From positions 1 to 46,536 of the forward strand of contig CAYSQW010000023.1 in NCBI GenBank assembly GCA_964433135.1: a stretch of DNA of 46,536 nt, in the 5' to 3' direction. Of this stretch, positions 16,787-24,959 are shown piece after piece (positions within the stretch are counted from its first letter, which is position 1; the number at the start of each line of letters is the position of its first letter). The DNA comes from CAYSQW01 sp964433135 (GTDB lineage: Bacteria > Acidobacteriota > Aminicenantia > Aminicenantales > Aminicenantaceae). A program made the translations under genes and the position numbers. The notes below the pieces were generated by a model that was not told the origin of the DNA, did no database searches, and saw nothing but the letters and a program-made list of their open reading frames with translations.

Positions 16787-17977
16787 ATGACAAGCAATCT
16801 CGTCCCACCTCACGGCGGGCGGCTAAACCCTCTCCTGTGCCCACGGGAAACCCTGAAAGATAATTTGGAATCCGTTCGAGGACTTCCGGAAATACGACTC
16901 ACATCCCGCGAAACATCAGATCTGATCATGATGGCGATCGGCGCTTTCAGCCCGCTGGAAGGTTTCATGGGAGAACAGGACTACCTGAAAGTAGTGGAAT
17001 CCATGCATCTTGCCGACGGAACCCTATGGCCCATTCCCATAACCCTTTCGGTCGACCGGAAACAGGCGGACGGCTTGCAGCTGGGAACGGATGTCGCGCT
17101 GATCGACGATGAAAGCGGCGAGTTGATGGGACGCATGACCGTCGAAGAAAAATACGGTTATGACAAGCAGAGAGAAGCTCAGCAGGTTTTCAGGACCCAG
17201 GAAGGAGCCCACCCGGGCGTAGCAAAAGTTTACGCCCAAAAAGATATCCTGTTGGCCGGTCCGGTCACGGCGTTCAGCGAAGGACCGTATCCCCGTCTTT
17301 TCGGCTCCACTTACGGAAGGCCGAAGGAAACCCGGGCCATCTTCGCTGAAAAAGGCTGGACGACCGTCGCCGCCTTTCAGACCCGCAATCCCATTCACCG
17401 GAGCCATGAATACTGTACGAAAATCGCTCTCGAAACCAGTGACGGCATCCTTATTCACCCTTTGGTCGGAAAACTCAAAGCCGGCGATATCCCGGCCGAC
17501 ATCCGAATGAAGTGCTACGACGTCCTGCTTGATAAGTATTACCCCAAGGATCGCGTCGTTCTCAAAGTGTATCCCATGGAAATGCGATACGGAGGGCCGA
17601 GGGAAGCCGTCCTGCATGCGATCTTCCGGCAAAATTACGGCTGCAGCCATTTGATCATCGGACGCGACCATGCGGGAGTCGGCAGCTACTACGGCCCCTT
17701 TGACGCGCAAAAGATCTTCGAGGAGATCGGGCCGGGAGAGCTTCATATCAAACCTCTGAATATTGATTGGACCTTCTGGTGTTACAAATGCGACGGGATG
17801 GCGTCGATGAAAACCTGTCCCCATGGAAAAGATGACCGGGTTCTGATCAGCGGCACCAAGCTTCGGGAAATGTTGTCTCGGGGAGAAACTCCCCCCAAAG
17901 AGTTCAGCAGACCGGAAGTCAGCCAAATCCTGATCGAGTACTACAGCCGTATCAACCGGCAGGGAGACGCAAAATGA
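16787..17977 (+). CDS. sat: Sulfate adenylyltransferase (ATP sulfurylase)
   Basis: A 396-residue enzyme making adenylyl sulfate (APS) and pyrophosphate from ATP and sulfate. It is the monofunctional Sat type rather than CysDN. The active-site 'TRNPIHRSHEY' (from about residue 199) and 'GRDHAGVGSYYG' are present. A C-x2-C-x8-C-x-H cluster (Cys332, Cys335, Cys344, His346) matches the zinc site of many bacterial and archaeal ATP sulfurylases. AAGGAG lies eight bases before the ATG. It overlaps cysC by four bases (ATGA), so the two are translationally coupled. No APS reductase is nearby, so the direction implied is toward PAPS. Confidence 0.95.
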   Translation: MTSNLVPPHGGRLNPLLCPRETLKDNLESVRGLPEIRLTSRETSDLIMMAIGAFSPLEGFMGEQDYLKVVESMHLADGTLWPIPITLSVDRKQADGLQLGTDVALIDDESGELMGRMTVEEKYGYDKQREAQQVFRTQEGAHPGVAKVYAQKDILLAGPVTAFSEGPYPRLFGSTYGRPKETRAIFAEKGWTTVAAFQTRNPIHRSHEYCTKIALETSDGILIHPLVGKLKAGDIPADIRMKCYDVLLDKYYPKDRVVLKVYPMEMRYGGPREAVLHAIFRQNYGCSHLIIGRDHAGVGSYYGPFDAQKIFEEIGPGELHIKPLNIDWTFWCYKCDGMASMKTCPHGKDDRVLISGTKLREMLSRGETPPKEFSRPEVSQILIEYYSRINRQGDAK

Positions 17978-18588
17978 CGGATCAAAAAGCCACCAACATC
18001 ACATGGCATGAAGGCGGGGTCGCCAAGCGGGATCGAGAGAAACGGCTCAACCAAAAAGGGTTGGTCATCTGGTATACCGGACTATCTGGTTCGGGCAAAT
18101 CCACTCTGGCCCATGCCGTCGAGGAAGCCCTCTTCGAACGGGGACATCTTTGTTATATTCTCGATGGAGACAATATTCGCCACGGTCTGAATAAAAACCT
18201 CGGTTTTTCCCCTGAAGACCGGGAAGAAAACATCCGCCGGATCGGAGAGGTCTCGAAACTTTTCGCCGATGCCGGGATCATCACCATGACTGCGTTCATT
18301 TCCCCTTATCGCGTCGATCGGGACAAAGCGAGGGATCTGGTGGAAAAGGAAGATTTCATCGAAGTCTATGTCAAGGTTCCCCTGGATGTCGCTGAAGAAC
18401 GGGATCCCAAGGGTCTCTATAAGAAAGCACGGTCCGGTGAGATCAAGGATTTCACCGGGATCTCCGCTCCCTACGAGGAGCCGCTCCATCCTGAAATCAC
18501 GATCGATACCAGTCTCCACGATATCGAATCAAGCCGGGAGATCATTCTTCGTTACTTGGAAGGCCGGGGACTCATTCCCAAACGGTGA
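17974..18588 (+). CDS. cysC: Adenylyl-sulfate kinase
   Basis: A 204-residue P-loop kinase that phosphorylates APS to PAPS with ATP. Walker A 'GLSGSGKST' is at residues 36-44, the APS-binding 'DGDNIRHGLNKNLGF' follows, and 'MTAFISPYR' and 'FTGISAPYEEP' near the C-terminus are family hallmarks. Length is standard. The start overlaps the sat stop by four bases. In the absence of cysH or a sulfotransferase in the window, the product PAPS could feed reduction or sulfation elsewhere. Confidence 0.95.
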   Translation: MTDQKATNITWHEGGVAKRDREKRLNQKGLVIWYTGLSGSGKSTLAHAVEEALFERGHLCYILDGDNIRHGLNKNLGFSPEDREENIRRIGEVSKLFADAGIITMTAFISPYRVDRDKARDLVEKEDFIEVYVKVPLDVAEERDPKGLYKKARSGEIKDFTGISAPYEEPLHPEITIDTSLHDIESSREIILRYLEGRGLIPKR

Positions 18589-18631
18589 TCCCCCGTGGTT
18601 GAATTCACGAAAAGATCAAGGATGATATCAA

Positions 18632-19732
18632 ATGGCCTCTTCTAAGAAAATCCTTCTTGTCGATCCCCATGAAGAATCACGCAGGAACACATCTCGCTTT
18701 CTACAACAAAAGTCCTTCACGGTTCACACCTCGAATTCCCTGACCAAGGCCGCGGAATATCTCGGAAAAACGCCGGGCATCTCGTTAACCGTCATCGCTG
18801 GGGATCACCCCCCCGCAACCACGCAAGCATTCCTGCTTGATATAAAATCATTCCTATCATCCCTGCCGATAATCCTGTTTTCCACCCCGGAAACAGCCGA
18901 CACGGCGCTTTCGTGGCTGGAAGAGGGGATCATCGACCAAGTGGCCGGGCACGGAAACCGGGCATCGCTTCTCTCCGCCATCACGAATGAGTTCGCTAAA
19001 AGCGATCTCATTAAGATCAATGAATCCACGCTCAAAAAATACCGCCGCCTTCAGCTTGAAAAGCAGAGAAGCCTCAGCAAGGCTTTGGCATTGGAAGACA
19101 TCTATGATTCCACATTGGAAAACCTGATGACCGCCCTGGACCTGCGCGACGTCGAAACCTTCGGGCACTCCCGCACCGTCGCCAAATACAGCCAGGTTCT
19201 CTCTCAGATTCTCGGCATTGATGATCCCGGTAAACTCGATAACATCCGCAAAGGATCCCTGCTGCATGATGTGGGAAAAATCGCCATTCCCGATTCCATA
19301 TTGAAGAAACCCGGGCCGCTCTCCCAGGAAGAATGGCTAAAAATCAGACGACATCCGCAACTGGGTTTCGGTTTAATCAAAGAGATCAAGCTGGTCGAAG
19401 AAGTCGGAAACATCATTCTTTACCATCATGAGAAATACGATGGGACCGGATATCCCAACCAGCTTAAAAAATATCAGATCCCATTGGAATCCAGAATATT
19501 CGCTCTTGCCGACGCTCTTGATGCGATCACGTCTCACCGTCCCTACCGTCGAAAGCAGAGCTTCTCCTTCGCCCGAAAAGAAATCACAGAAAAGAAAGGC
19601 AGTCAATTCGATCCGGATATCGTCGAGGCTTTCCGATCTCTTGAACCGAGACAGTGGGAAAAGATACGCTATCAATCGACCAAACTCCTGCCCGGATTCG
19701 AGGACATGATGGCGATGAAACGCCTTTCCTGA
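18632..19732 (+). CDS. Pseudo-receiver / HD-GYP protein (probable c-di-GMP phosphodiesterase)
   Basis: A 366-residue protein. Residues 5-120 resemble a receiver domain ('KILLVDPHEESRRN') but the strand that should carry the phospho-acceptor reads 'LTVIAGDHPP' and the conserved C-terminal Lys is not evident, so phosphorylation is doubtful. A short coiled coil leads to an HD-GYP domain (about 160-350) with HD-x-GK at 212-216, 'HHEKYDGTGYP' near 264, and 'ADALDAITSHRPYR'. These are the metal and substrate residues of active HD-GYP phosphodiesterases that degrade c-di-GMP. AAGGA precedes the ATG by about ten bases. It follows cysC by 43 nt on the same strand and may be co-transcribed with it. Confidence 0.85.
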   Translation: MASSKKILLVDPHEESRRNTSRFLQQKSFTVHTSNSLTKAAEYLGKTPGISLTVIAGDHPPATTQAFLLDIKSFLSSLPIILFSTPETADTALSWLEEGIIDQVAGHGNRASLLSAITNEFAKSDLIKINESTLKKYRRLQLEKQRSLSKALALEDIYDSTLENLMTALDLRDVETFGHSRTVAKYSQVLSQILGIDDPGKLDNIRKGSLLHDVGKIAIPDSILKKPGPLSQEEWLKIRRHPQLGFGLIKEIKLVEEVGNIILYHHEKYDGTGYPNQLKKYQIPLESRIFALADALDAITSHRPYRRKQSFSFARKEITEKKGSQFDPDIVEAFRSLEPRQWEKIRYQSTKLLPGFEDMMAMKRLS

Positions 19733-19802
19733 AACGGGGGGGCGACGTGAGACTTCACATTTGGGAATGATCCTCCGAGCCGAACCCGCCGCCGGCGCGC
19801 AT

Positions 19803-20654
19803 TTATTTTCGTCGTGCGCGGAAGATGCGCGGAAGACCGCTGAGATCGTGGACACACCGGATGTCCGTCCAGGACGGTTTCAAAATCCGAAGGACCGCAT
19901 CTTTCTGCAGGCTTCCGATTTCCATGATCAGATACCCTCCGGGCCTGAGCCCTTGCCGGGATTTTGCGACCAGGCGTGTGATGATTTCCATGCCGGTTTC
20001 TCCCGACACCAAAGCGTTCATCGGTTCGTGTTCACGGATTTCCGGGGGAAGCGATTCCCACTCATGCCGCGCCACATAAGGCGGATTGGATACGATCACA
20101 TCCACCTTTCCCTCCAATCCCGCTTTTTTCAAAGGAGACAGCAAATCTCCTCTGAGAAAGGTCAAACCGCTCACCCCATTCAAACGAGCGTTCCGGCGAG
20201 CCGTTTCCAAGGCGGCGCGGGAAATATCGATGGCATGAATCCGTGCTTTCGGAAGTTCACGGGCTAAGGCCACGGCTATGTTTCCCGATCCCGTTCCCAC
20301 ATCGACCACGATCGGTTTTTCCGAATCGACGACCTTGATCACCTGTTCCACCAGGAGTTCAGTTTCAGGCCTGGGGATCAAAACCGCTGGGCCGACATGG
20401 AATTCGAGCGACCAGAACTCTTTCCTCTTTGTCAGGTAGGCAGTGGGAAAACCCTTTTTGCGCCGCGTGATCAAGCGATGAAAACGCCTCTGCTGGCGCC
20501 GGGTCAGCAAACGGTCGGGATCCGCATAAAATTCCACTTCGGTGATTCCGGAAACCTCCGATATCAACAGCCTTGATTCGAGTTCCGGGCGGTCAAGCTC
20601 CTTGAGATGGTTCTTCCCCTCTTCGTAAGCTTTCCGTATACTTATCGGCGCCAC
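19803..20654 (-). CDS. prmC: Peptide chain release factor N5-glutamine methyltransferase
   Basis: A 283-residue SAM-dependent methyltransferase that modifies the Gln of the GGQ motif of release factors. An N-terminal helical substrate-binding domain (1-75) is followed by the Rossmann domain with 'VDVGTGSGNIAVALA' and the NPPY motif at 190-193. The start is a GTG at 20654, five bases or so after the prfA stop, so it is probably translated by coupling. Its substrate RF1 is encoded immediately upstream, a widely conserved arrangement. Confidence 0.93.
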   Translation of the reverse strand: MAPISIRKAYEEGKNHLKELDRPELESRLLISEVSGITEVEFYADPDRLLTRRQQRRFHRLITRRKKGFPTAYLTKRKEFWSLEFHVGPAVLIPRPETELLVEQVIKVVDSEKPIVVDVGTGSGNIAVALARELPKARIHAIDISRAALETARRNARLNGVSGLTFLRGDLLSPLKKAGLEGKVDVIVSNPPYVARHEWESLPPEIREHEPMNALVSGETGMEIITRLVAKSRQGLRPGGYLIMEIGSLQKDAVLRILKPSWTDIRCVHDLSGLPRIFRARRK

Positions 20655-20658
20655 GTTA

Positions 20659-21741
20659 TCAGGCTGATGACTTTTCCATTCGCGTCATCATCTCGGATTG
20701 ATAATGGATGCGCAATGCATCGATGATTTCATCCACTTCCCCGTCCAGCACACTTTCCAGCTTATGCAGGCTCAGATGCAGCCGGTGATCCGTCACGCGT
20801 GATTGAGGGAAATTATACGTGCGGATTTTTTCACTTCGCTCCCCGGTCCCCACCTGCAGCCGCCGATCCTTGGATATCTTTTCCTGCTGCTCATGCTGGG
20901 CTTTATCCAGAAGGCGGGAGCGCAGGATCCGCAAGGCTTTCTCCTTATTCCGGTGCTGCGACTTCTCATCCTGACAGGAGACGACCATACCTGAAGTCTT
21001 ATGGGTGATCCGGATCGCCGTATAATTTCGATTGACGTTTTGTCCTCCCGGCCCCGAAGCACCGAAAGCTTCTATTTTAAGATCCTTGGGTTCCAGCAGA
21101 ACGTCGACTTCATCGGCTTCGGGAATAACCGCGACGGTTACCGTCGAGGTATGAATACGACCGCTGGTTTCGGTTTGCGGCACCCTCTGGACACGGTGAA
21201 CACCGCTTTCATATTTCAACCGCGAATACACGTCCCCTCCCCGAATATTGACGACGACTTCCTTGAAGCCCCCGATGGGCGAAAGGCTCGTATTCATGAC
21301 CTCGAATCGCCACCCCTTTCTTTCGGCCAAACGAGCATACATTCGATAAAGGTCCTGTGCAAACAGGGACGCTTCATCTCCACCGGCCCCGGCCCGGATT
21401 TCCAGCAGGACGTCCTTTTCATCTCTCGGGTCTTTCGGCAGCAACAAGAGCTTCAAGGTCTCTTCGAGCGTATGGGCCTCTTCCCGCAGACGAGCCAGAT
21501 CTTCGGCCGCCAATCCCTTCATTTCTTCATCCATATCGGGATCATCCAGGATTTCCCGTGATTCCTCCAATTCGCTATTTATTTTCAGGAGAGAAATGTA
21601 TTTTTTAACGATGGGCTCCAGTTCAGCCCTTTCTTTGGCTATCTTTTTTAATCTGGGAGGATCGGTGATGACGCGGGAATCGGAAAGAGATGCAATAAGG
21701 GCGTTATACTTCTCCCTTATGGTTTCCAATTTTTGCAGCAT
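20659..21741 (-). CDS. prfA: Peptide chain release factor 1
   Basis: A 360-residue RF1 that reads UAA and UAG and releases the peptide at the ribosome. 'GASGPGGQNVN' near residue 230 holds the catalytic GGQ. The recognition tripeptide is P-Q-T in 'RVPQTETSGRIH', the RF1 rather than RF2 (SPF) type, and 'SQHRNKEKALRILRSRL' follows. The ATG at 21741 is chosen because it gives the canonical N-terminus 'MLQKLETIREKY' and sits five bases after the rpmE stop; an upstream frame to 21903 overlaps rpmE and is spurious. Confidence 0.95.
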   Translation of the reverse strand: MLQKLETIREKYNALIASLSDSRVITDPPRLKKIAKERAELEPIVKKYISLLKINSELEESREILDDPDMDEEMKGLAAEDLARLREEAHTLEETLKLLLLPKDPRDEKDVLLEIRAGAGGDEASLFAQDLYRMYARLAERKGWRFEVMNTSLSPIGGFKEVVVNIRGGDVYSRLKYESGVHRVQRVPQTETSGRIHTSTVTVAVIPEADEVDVLLEPKDLKIEAFGASGPGGQNVNRNYTAIRITHKTSGMVVSCQDEKSQHRNKEKALRILRSRLLDKAQHEQQEKISKDRRLQVGTGERSEKIRTYNFPQSRVTDHRLHLSLHKLESVLDGEVDEIIDALRIHYQSEMMTRMEKSSA

Positions 21742-21746
21742 GACGC

Positions 21747-21959
21747 TTATTTGACAACGGTGCCATACTTTTTCCTGAATTTCTCTACACGACCGGCGCT
21801 GTCGATGAATTTCTGCTTTCCCGTGAAGAAAGGATGACACATGGAACAGATTTCCACTCTGATCTCTTTCTTGGTGGAACGGGTTGTAAACGTATTTCCA
21901 CAAGCACAGGTGACGTTGCAGTCAATATATTCCGGATGAATTTCTTTCTTCATTTCCAT
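21747..21959 (-). CDS. rpmE: 50S ribosomal protein L31 (zinc-binding type)
   Basis: A 70-residue L31. 'IHPEYIDCNVTCACGNTF' and 'ICSMCHPFFTGKQKF' give the Cys residues of the zinc-containing (C+) form. The start has AAGGAG immediately upstream. It is the first gene of the rpmE-prfA-prmC operon and has a near-consensus promoter at 21980-22008. Confidence 0.95.
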   Translation of the reverse strand: MEMKKEIHPEYIDCNVTCACGNTFTTRSTKKEIRVEICSMCHPFFTGKQKFIDSAGRVEKFRKKYGTVVK

Positions 21960-21979
21960 CGCTCCTTATCAAGGATGGT

Positions 21980-22008
21980 ATTATAGCAAAGCTCATCTGC
22001 CAGGTAAA
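21980..22008 (-). promoter_or_regulatory. Promoter of the rpmE-prfA-prmC operon
   Basis: On the minus strand, TTTACC (22003-22008), 17 bp, then a perfect TATAAT (21980-21985). Predicted start near 21973 gives a leader of about 13 nt containing the rpmE ribosome site AAGGAG. Confidence 0.6.
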
Positions 22009-22051
22009 GAGGAATCACCGCCGCAAGCACCTGCGTCAGGAGATATTTCCG

Positions 22052-22462
22052 CTACGCAATTTCCTTGGGACGCGGTCGATTCCTGATATATCTGATCCGG
22101 ATAACCAGAATAAAAAGGATAACGGCCGCCAAGACACCCGCCCCGTCCGCATAAATATCCGTCCATTCGAAAACCCGGTATGGGAGTGGGATCTGAACCG
22201 CTTCGATAAAAAGTCCGTAGGCCAGCGATATCGTGATGATCCTTATCAATGGAAGCTTTCGATAGCCGGCGCTGTAATAACCGAAGCACAACAACCAAGC
22301 GAACACGCCGAAACCGAGTCCATGCAGAGTATGATCGGATACAAGAGAAGCGATCGGGCTCATGATGTTTTGAGCTTCTCTGAAAAACGTAGGGGGAATC
22401 ACGCCGCAGGTCAGGATCAACCCTGCATATATGAATATGCCCGCAAAAGGATATTTTTTCAT
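22052..22462 (-). CDS. VanZ-like membrane protein
   Basis: About 136 residues with four hydrophobic segments. The pattern 'DHTLHGLGFGVFAWLLCFGY', then 'AYGLFIEAVQIPLPYR' and 'EWTDIYADGAGVLAAVI', is characteristic of the VanZ-like family (H near helix 2, E-x-x-Q in helix 3, D-x-x-A-N/D-G-G/A in helix 4). Molecular function of the family is not settled; VanZ itself affects teicoplanin resistance. ATG 22462 begins just before the first helix; a GTG at 22507 would add 15 residues. It follows the unknown gene at 22518 closely. Confidence 0.75.
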   Translation of the reverse strand: MKKYPFAGIFIYAGLILTCGVIPPTFFREAQNIMSPIASLVSDHTLHGLGFGVFAWLLCFGYYSAGYRKLPLIRIITISLAYGLFIEAVQIPLPYRVFEWTDIYADGAGVLAAVILFILVIRIRYIRNRPRPKEIA

Positions 22463-22517
22463 GCTGTCATCACTCAAGGCAATCGCATGATAAAGAACGG
22501 CCGTCACCCGTTCCGCA

Positions 22518-23399
22518 TCAAAAGACTTCGGACCAATTATTCCCCTTTATCTCGGTCATTCTCTCTTCGTAACAGCTCCAATCGATGAGAAACCTTCGGC
22601 TGTTTTCAGAGTCTTTGACCTTATTTTTGTATTCCCGGGTTTCGAAATAGTCCTCTAAGCGTTTATTCAGGGGATAAAGCTGTTCTTCAGCTTTCCATTC
22701 ATACACCGATCCGTCTTCATTTCGCAGACAATTAAGGTGTACGATCCACGCCATTTTTTTGAATGATAGACTTGGATATGATTTTCTTATGGCGAGGACT
22801 TCTCCTTTTTTTACCGGATTGACGAAATGAAAATTTCGCGAAAACAAAAGCGCGTTGTGATAATAGGCGGGGAAAGCCAATATCCCGTCATCCCCGCAGC
22901 GCTGCGCAAGATTCACGAATAAATTGATGACTTTATTTCCAATATTGAGCCCCGGATGCTGCTGCCCCGGCAGCGGCGTTTTTTCTCCCGAGAATGCGAT
23001 CAGCGGATTCTGCAGCGTCAACCACTCAAGCATCAAAAAATTATAGGGATCCATTGAAAAAGGAAAATCGACTTCCTGTTTCGGTCTGAATTTACCTTCT
23101 CTGATTTTCAGGTCGACGATCAAATTTTCCGGCTGCTTGTTCTTCAAAAACACTTGAAACCGCTGCAAAGGCGGAAATTCCGAGGAATCCGCATCGAAAA
23201 CCAGCGGCCACAATCCTCTCTGTCTGGCGATACGAAAAAGATTTTTCTTCTTCAAAACCGCTATCACTTCCCCAAGACTATATTTCCCTAAAAACAGAGA
23301 GGATCCCTGCTTATGTTCGAGGTTTGAAAATATATCGTCTTCTTCGATCAGGAAAGATTCTTCCGCACGCTGTCCATCTTTTGATTTAAATACTTTCAT
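22518..23399 (-). CDS. Unknown protein, 293 aa
   Basis: A soluble protein without signal peptide or membrane segments. Two parts can be distinguished: an N-terminal 115 residues ('SLFLGKYSLGEVIAVLKKKN', then a segment with several Phe/Leu-rich strands) and a C-terminal part with aromatic and basic residues ('FSMDPYNFLMLEWLTLQNPL', 'HPGLNIGNKVINLFVNLAQR'). No catalytic motif or known family was recognised. It lies between rsmD and a VanZ-like gene on the same strand, ten to fifty-five bases upstream of the latter, suggesting co-transcription. It is long and open with typical codon use, so it is very likely real. Confidence 0.6.
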   Translation of the reverse strand: MKVFKSKDGQRAEESFLIEEDDIFSNLEHKQGSSLFLGKYSLGEVIAVLKKKNLFRIARQRGLWPLVFDADSSEFPPLQRFQVFLKNKQPENLIVDLKIREGKFRPKQEVDFPFSMDPYNFLMLEWLTLQNPLIAFSGEKTPLPGQQHPGLNIGNKVINLFVNLAQRCGDDGILAFPAYYHNALLFSRNFHFVNPVKKGEVLAIRKSYPSLSFKKMAWIVHLNCLRNEDGSVYEWKAEEQLYPLNKRLEDYFETREYKNKVKDSENSRRFLIDWSCYEERMTEIKGNNWSEVF

Positions 23400-23512
23400 T
23401 ACCGCTCTTTTCCCGAAATCCGATCTCCAATTGTATTAGAAAATCCCACCCCAATTCAACTCCTCCGTCAAAACGGCATGCCCTCCACCCGGCGTCCCCC
23501 GCGTAAGGTCGT

Positions 23513-24058
23513 TCATCCGGTATAAAACTCGATGGAGTCGTCACCGATGGTTGTGATCCGTTTCGCTTTATAATATTTCGGTGCGAATTTCGTCTTATAA
23601 TGCCGCCGCAGAATGATCGTCCCCCCCGGCTTGATGATGCCGCGTTTGCTGATGACCTTAAGCGGGTTCCTTTCATCCAGCAGCTTATACGGAGGATCCA
23701 GAAATATCATATCGCATCGGGCTTCTTCCTTCGATAATTGGATGACGGCCCGGTTGAACTCCTTGTGGATGACCCGCCCCAGATCCTCCGCGCCGCATTT
23801 CTCAAGATTTGAGCGAATGATTTTAACGGCCGGATAGAATTCCTCGATAAAGATCGCCGCCCGGGCTCCCCGGCTCAAGGCCTCGATACCCACCGATCCG
23901 GTTCCGGCAAATCCATCGAGAAACAGACCGTCCCGGACATCCTGCTGGATGATGCTGAACAGACTTTCCTTTAATTTATCCGGCATGGGGCGCACCCGCA
24001 TGTTCGGAACCCTTTTGATCCTTTTTCCCTTGAACCGTCCGCTGACAACCCGAATCAT
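23513..24058 (-). CDS. rsmD: 16S rRNA (guanine966-N2)-methyltransferase
   Basis: A 181-residue Rossmann methyltransferase of the RsmD family. It starts 'MIRVVSGRFKGKRIK', the family's typical N-terminus, has 'LFLDGFAGTGSVGIEALSRG' for SAM binding and the catalytic DPPY in 'MIFLDPPYKLL' near residue 120. It methylates G966 of 16S rRNA. ATG 24058 is preferred over 24100 because AGGGAGA lies seven bases before it. Confidence 0.92.
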   Translation of the reverse strand: MIRVVSGRFKGKRIKRVPNMRVRPMPDKLKESLFSIIQQDVRDGLFLDGFAGTGSVGIEALSRGARAAIFIEEFYPAVKIIRSNLEKCGAEDLGRVIHKEFNRAVIQLSKEEARCDMIFLDPPYKLLDERNPLKVISKRGIIKPGGTIILRRHYKTKFAPKYYKAKRITTIGDDSIEFYTG

Positions 24059-24164
24059 ATCCGTCTCCCTACAGCCGCGACGCCTATGCGCAGCTTCCAT
24101 TTGTAACGTCTCTCAAACAACACCAACCGATTTTCCCGTCCAATATTCCAACGGCTCTCCGTTA

Positions 24165-24764
24165 TCAATAGAAGAGCCACAGTTTCTCCTTGTCGGTTTC
24201 TATGTCCCGAATCCCATAAGGAAGTTTCCACCAATCATTCAACGTTCCCGCTACTTCATTCTGCGCACCGGCGGCGATAGCCATGATCAGGTCGAGTATT
24301 TCGGGCTGGATCGCCTGCTCTCCCAGAAACAGCGAATCTAGGTGCAGGCGTACGGCCTGACCCTTCGTTTCCAGACTTCCGGCAAAATAGAGCACCATCT
24401 CCGGATTGAGGATCTGCGGGATCGGCTCATTGCCGAGGTCGATAAGGATCCTGCCTTCGATTTTTTTGCGGGAAAATATTTTCAACCGCAGCTCCCGCAA
24501 GATCTCCTCCTTTTCACTTTCGATGCGGTAGGCGATATAGTCGTTCAGCTGATTTTCGGTTACGACCGCCTTTCTTGAAGGGCGCGTTGAAGGAGAACGG
24601 AGCGATTCCATTTGAATCTTCTCCAGCAGATGTATGACCTTTAAAGCCTCTTCCCGATTATAGTCGTTCCTCTCCTGAATCCCCGTGCCCCATGAAAAAG
24701 CCAAGATACAAAGTCCCAGAACCGCCAGGAGCCGCGTCATGAAAAACCTGCATCCGATGATCAT
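24165..24764 (-). CDS. Exported protein of unknown function, possible lipid-binding fold
   Basis: About 199 residues with a signal peptide or anchor ('MTRLLAVLGLCILAFSWGTG'). The start at 24764 has AAGGAG four to five bases upstream. After a charged helix (35-60) comes 'VTENQLNDYIAYRIESEKEE' and alternating strands ('RELRLKIFSRKKIEGRILIDL', 'AVRLHLDSLFLG'), ending 'PYGIRDIETDKEKLWLFY'. This layout resembles LmeA/YpmS-like tubular lipid-binding proteins, but the match is by eye and weak. It is the first gene of a group with rsmD, the unknown 22518 gene and the VanZ-like gene, and it begins just behind a strong terminator. Confidence 0.55.
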   Translation of the reverse strand: MIIGCRFFMTRLLAVLGLCILAFSWGTGIQERNDYNREEALKVIHLLEKIQMESLRSPSTRPSRKAVVTENQLNDYIAYRIESEKEEILRELRLKIFSRKKIEGRILIDLGNEPIPQILNPEMVLYFAGSLETKGQAVRLHLDSLFLGEQAIQPEILDLIMAIAAGAQNEVAGTLNDWWKLPYGIRDIETDKEKLWLFY

Positions 24765-24803
24765 CTCTCTCCTTGAATAAACCATTCTACAGATTTCGGA
24801 GTT

Positions 24804-24866
24804 AAAAAAAAAGAGGGACGGGAGAAGGGTGTTCAGCTTCGAACAGCCGCTCCTCTCCGGCCCTCT
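24804..24866 (-). terminator. Intrinsic terminator at the end of the exopolysaccharide locus
   Basis: On the minus strand, AGAGGG (24866-24861) pairs with CCCTCT (24817-24812). Inner pairs GGAGA/TCTCC and GTTC-GAAGCT-GAAC form a long, slightly interrupted hairpin, followed by nine T residues. It lies about 95 nt downstream of the stop of the gene at 24960-25754. Confidence 0.8.
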
Positions 24867-24959
24867 ATTTATTGGTCTAATACTTTATATAAATATGGTT
24901 TTCATATATAGAGGTAGACGTCTTTCCTTCACTTATTGAATGTTTTCAGACAGGAGAAA

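Noticed and set aside
21742..21903. An extended N-terminus of prfA
   Set aside because: It would lie inside rpmE in another frame; the canonical RF1 start is at 21741.
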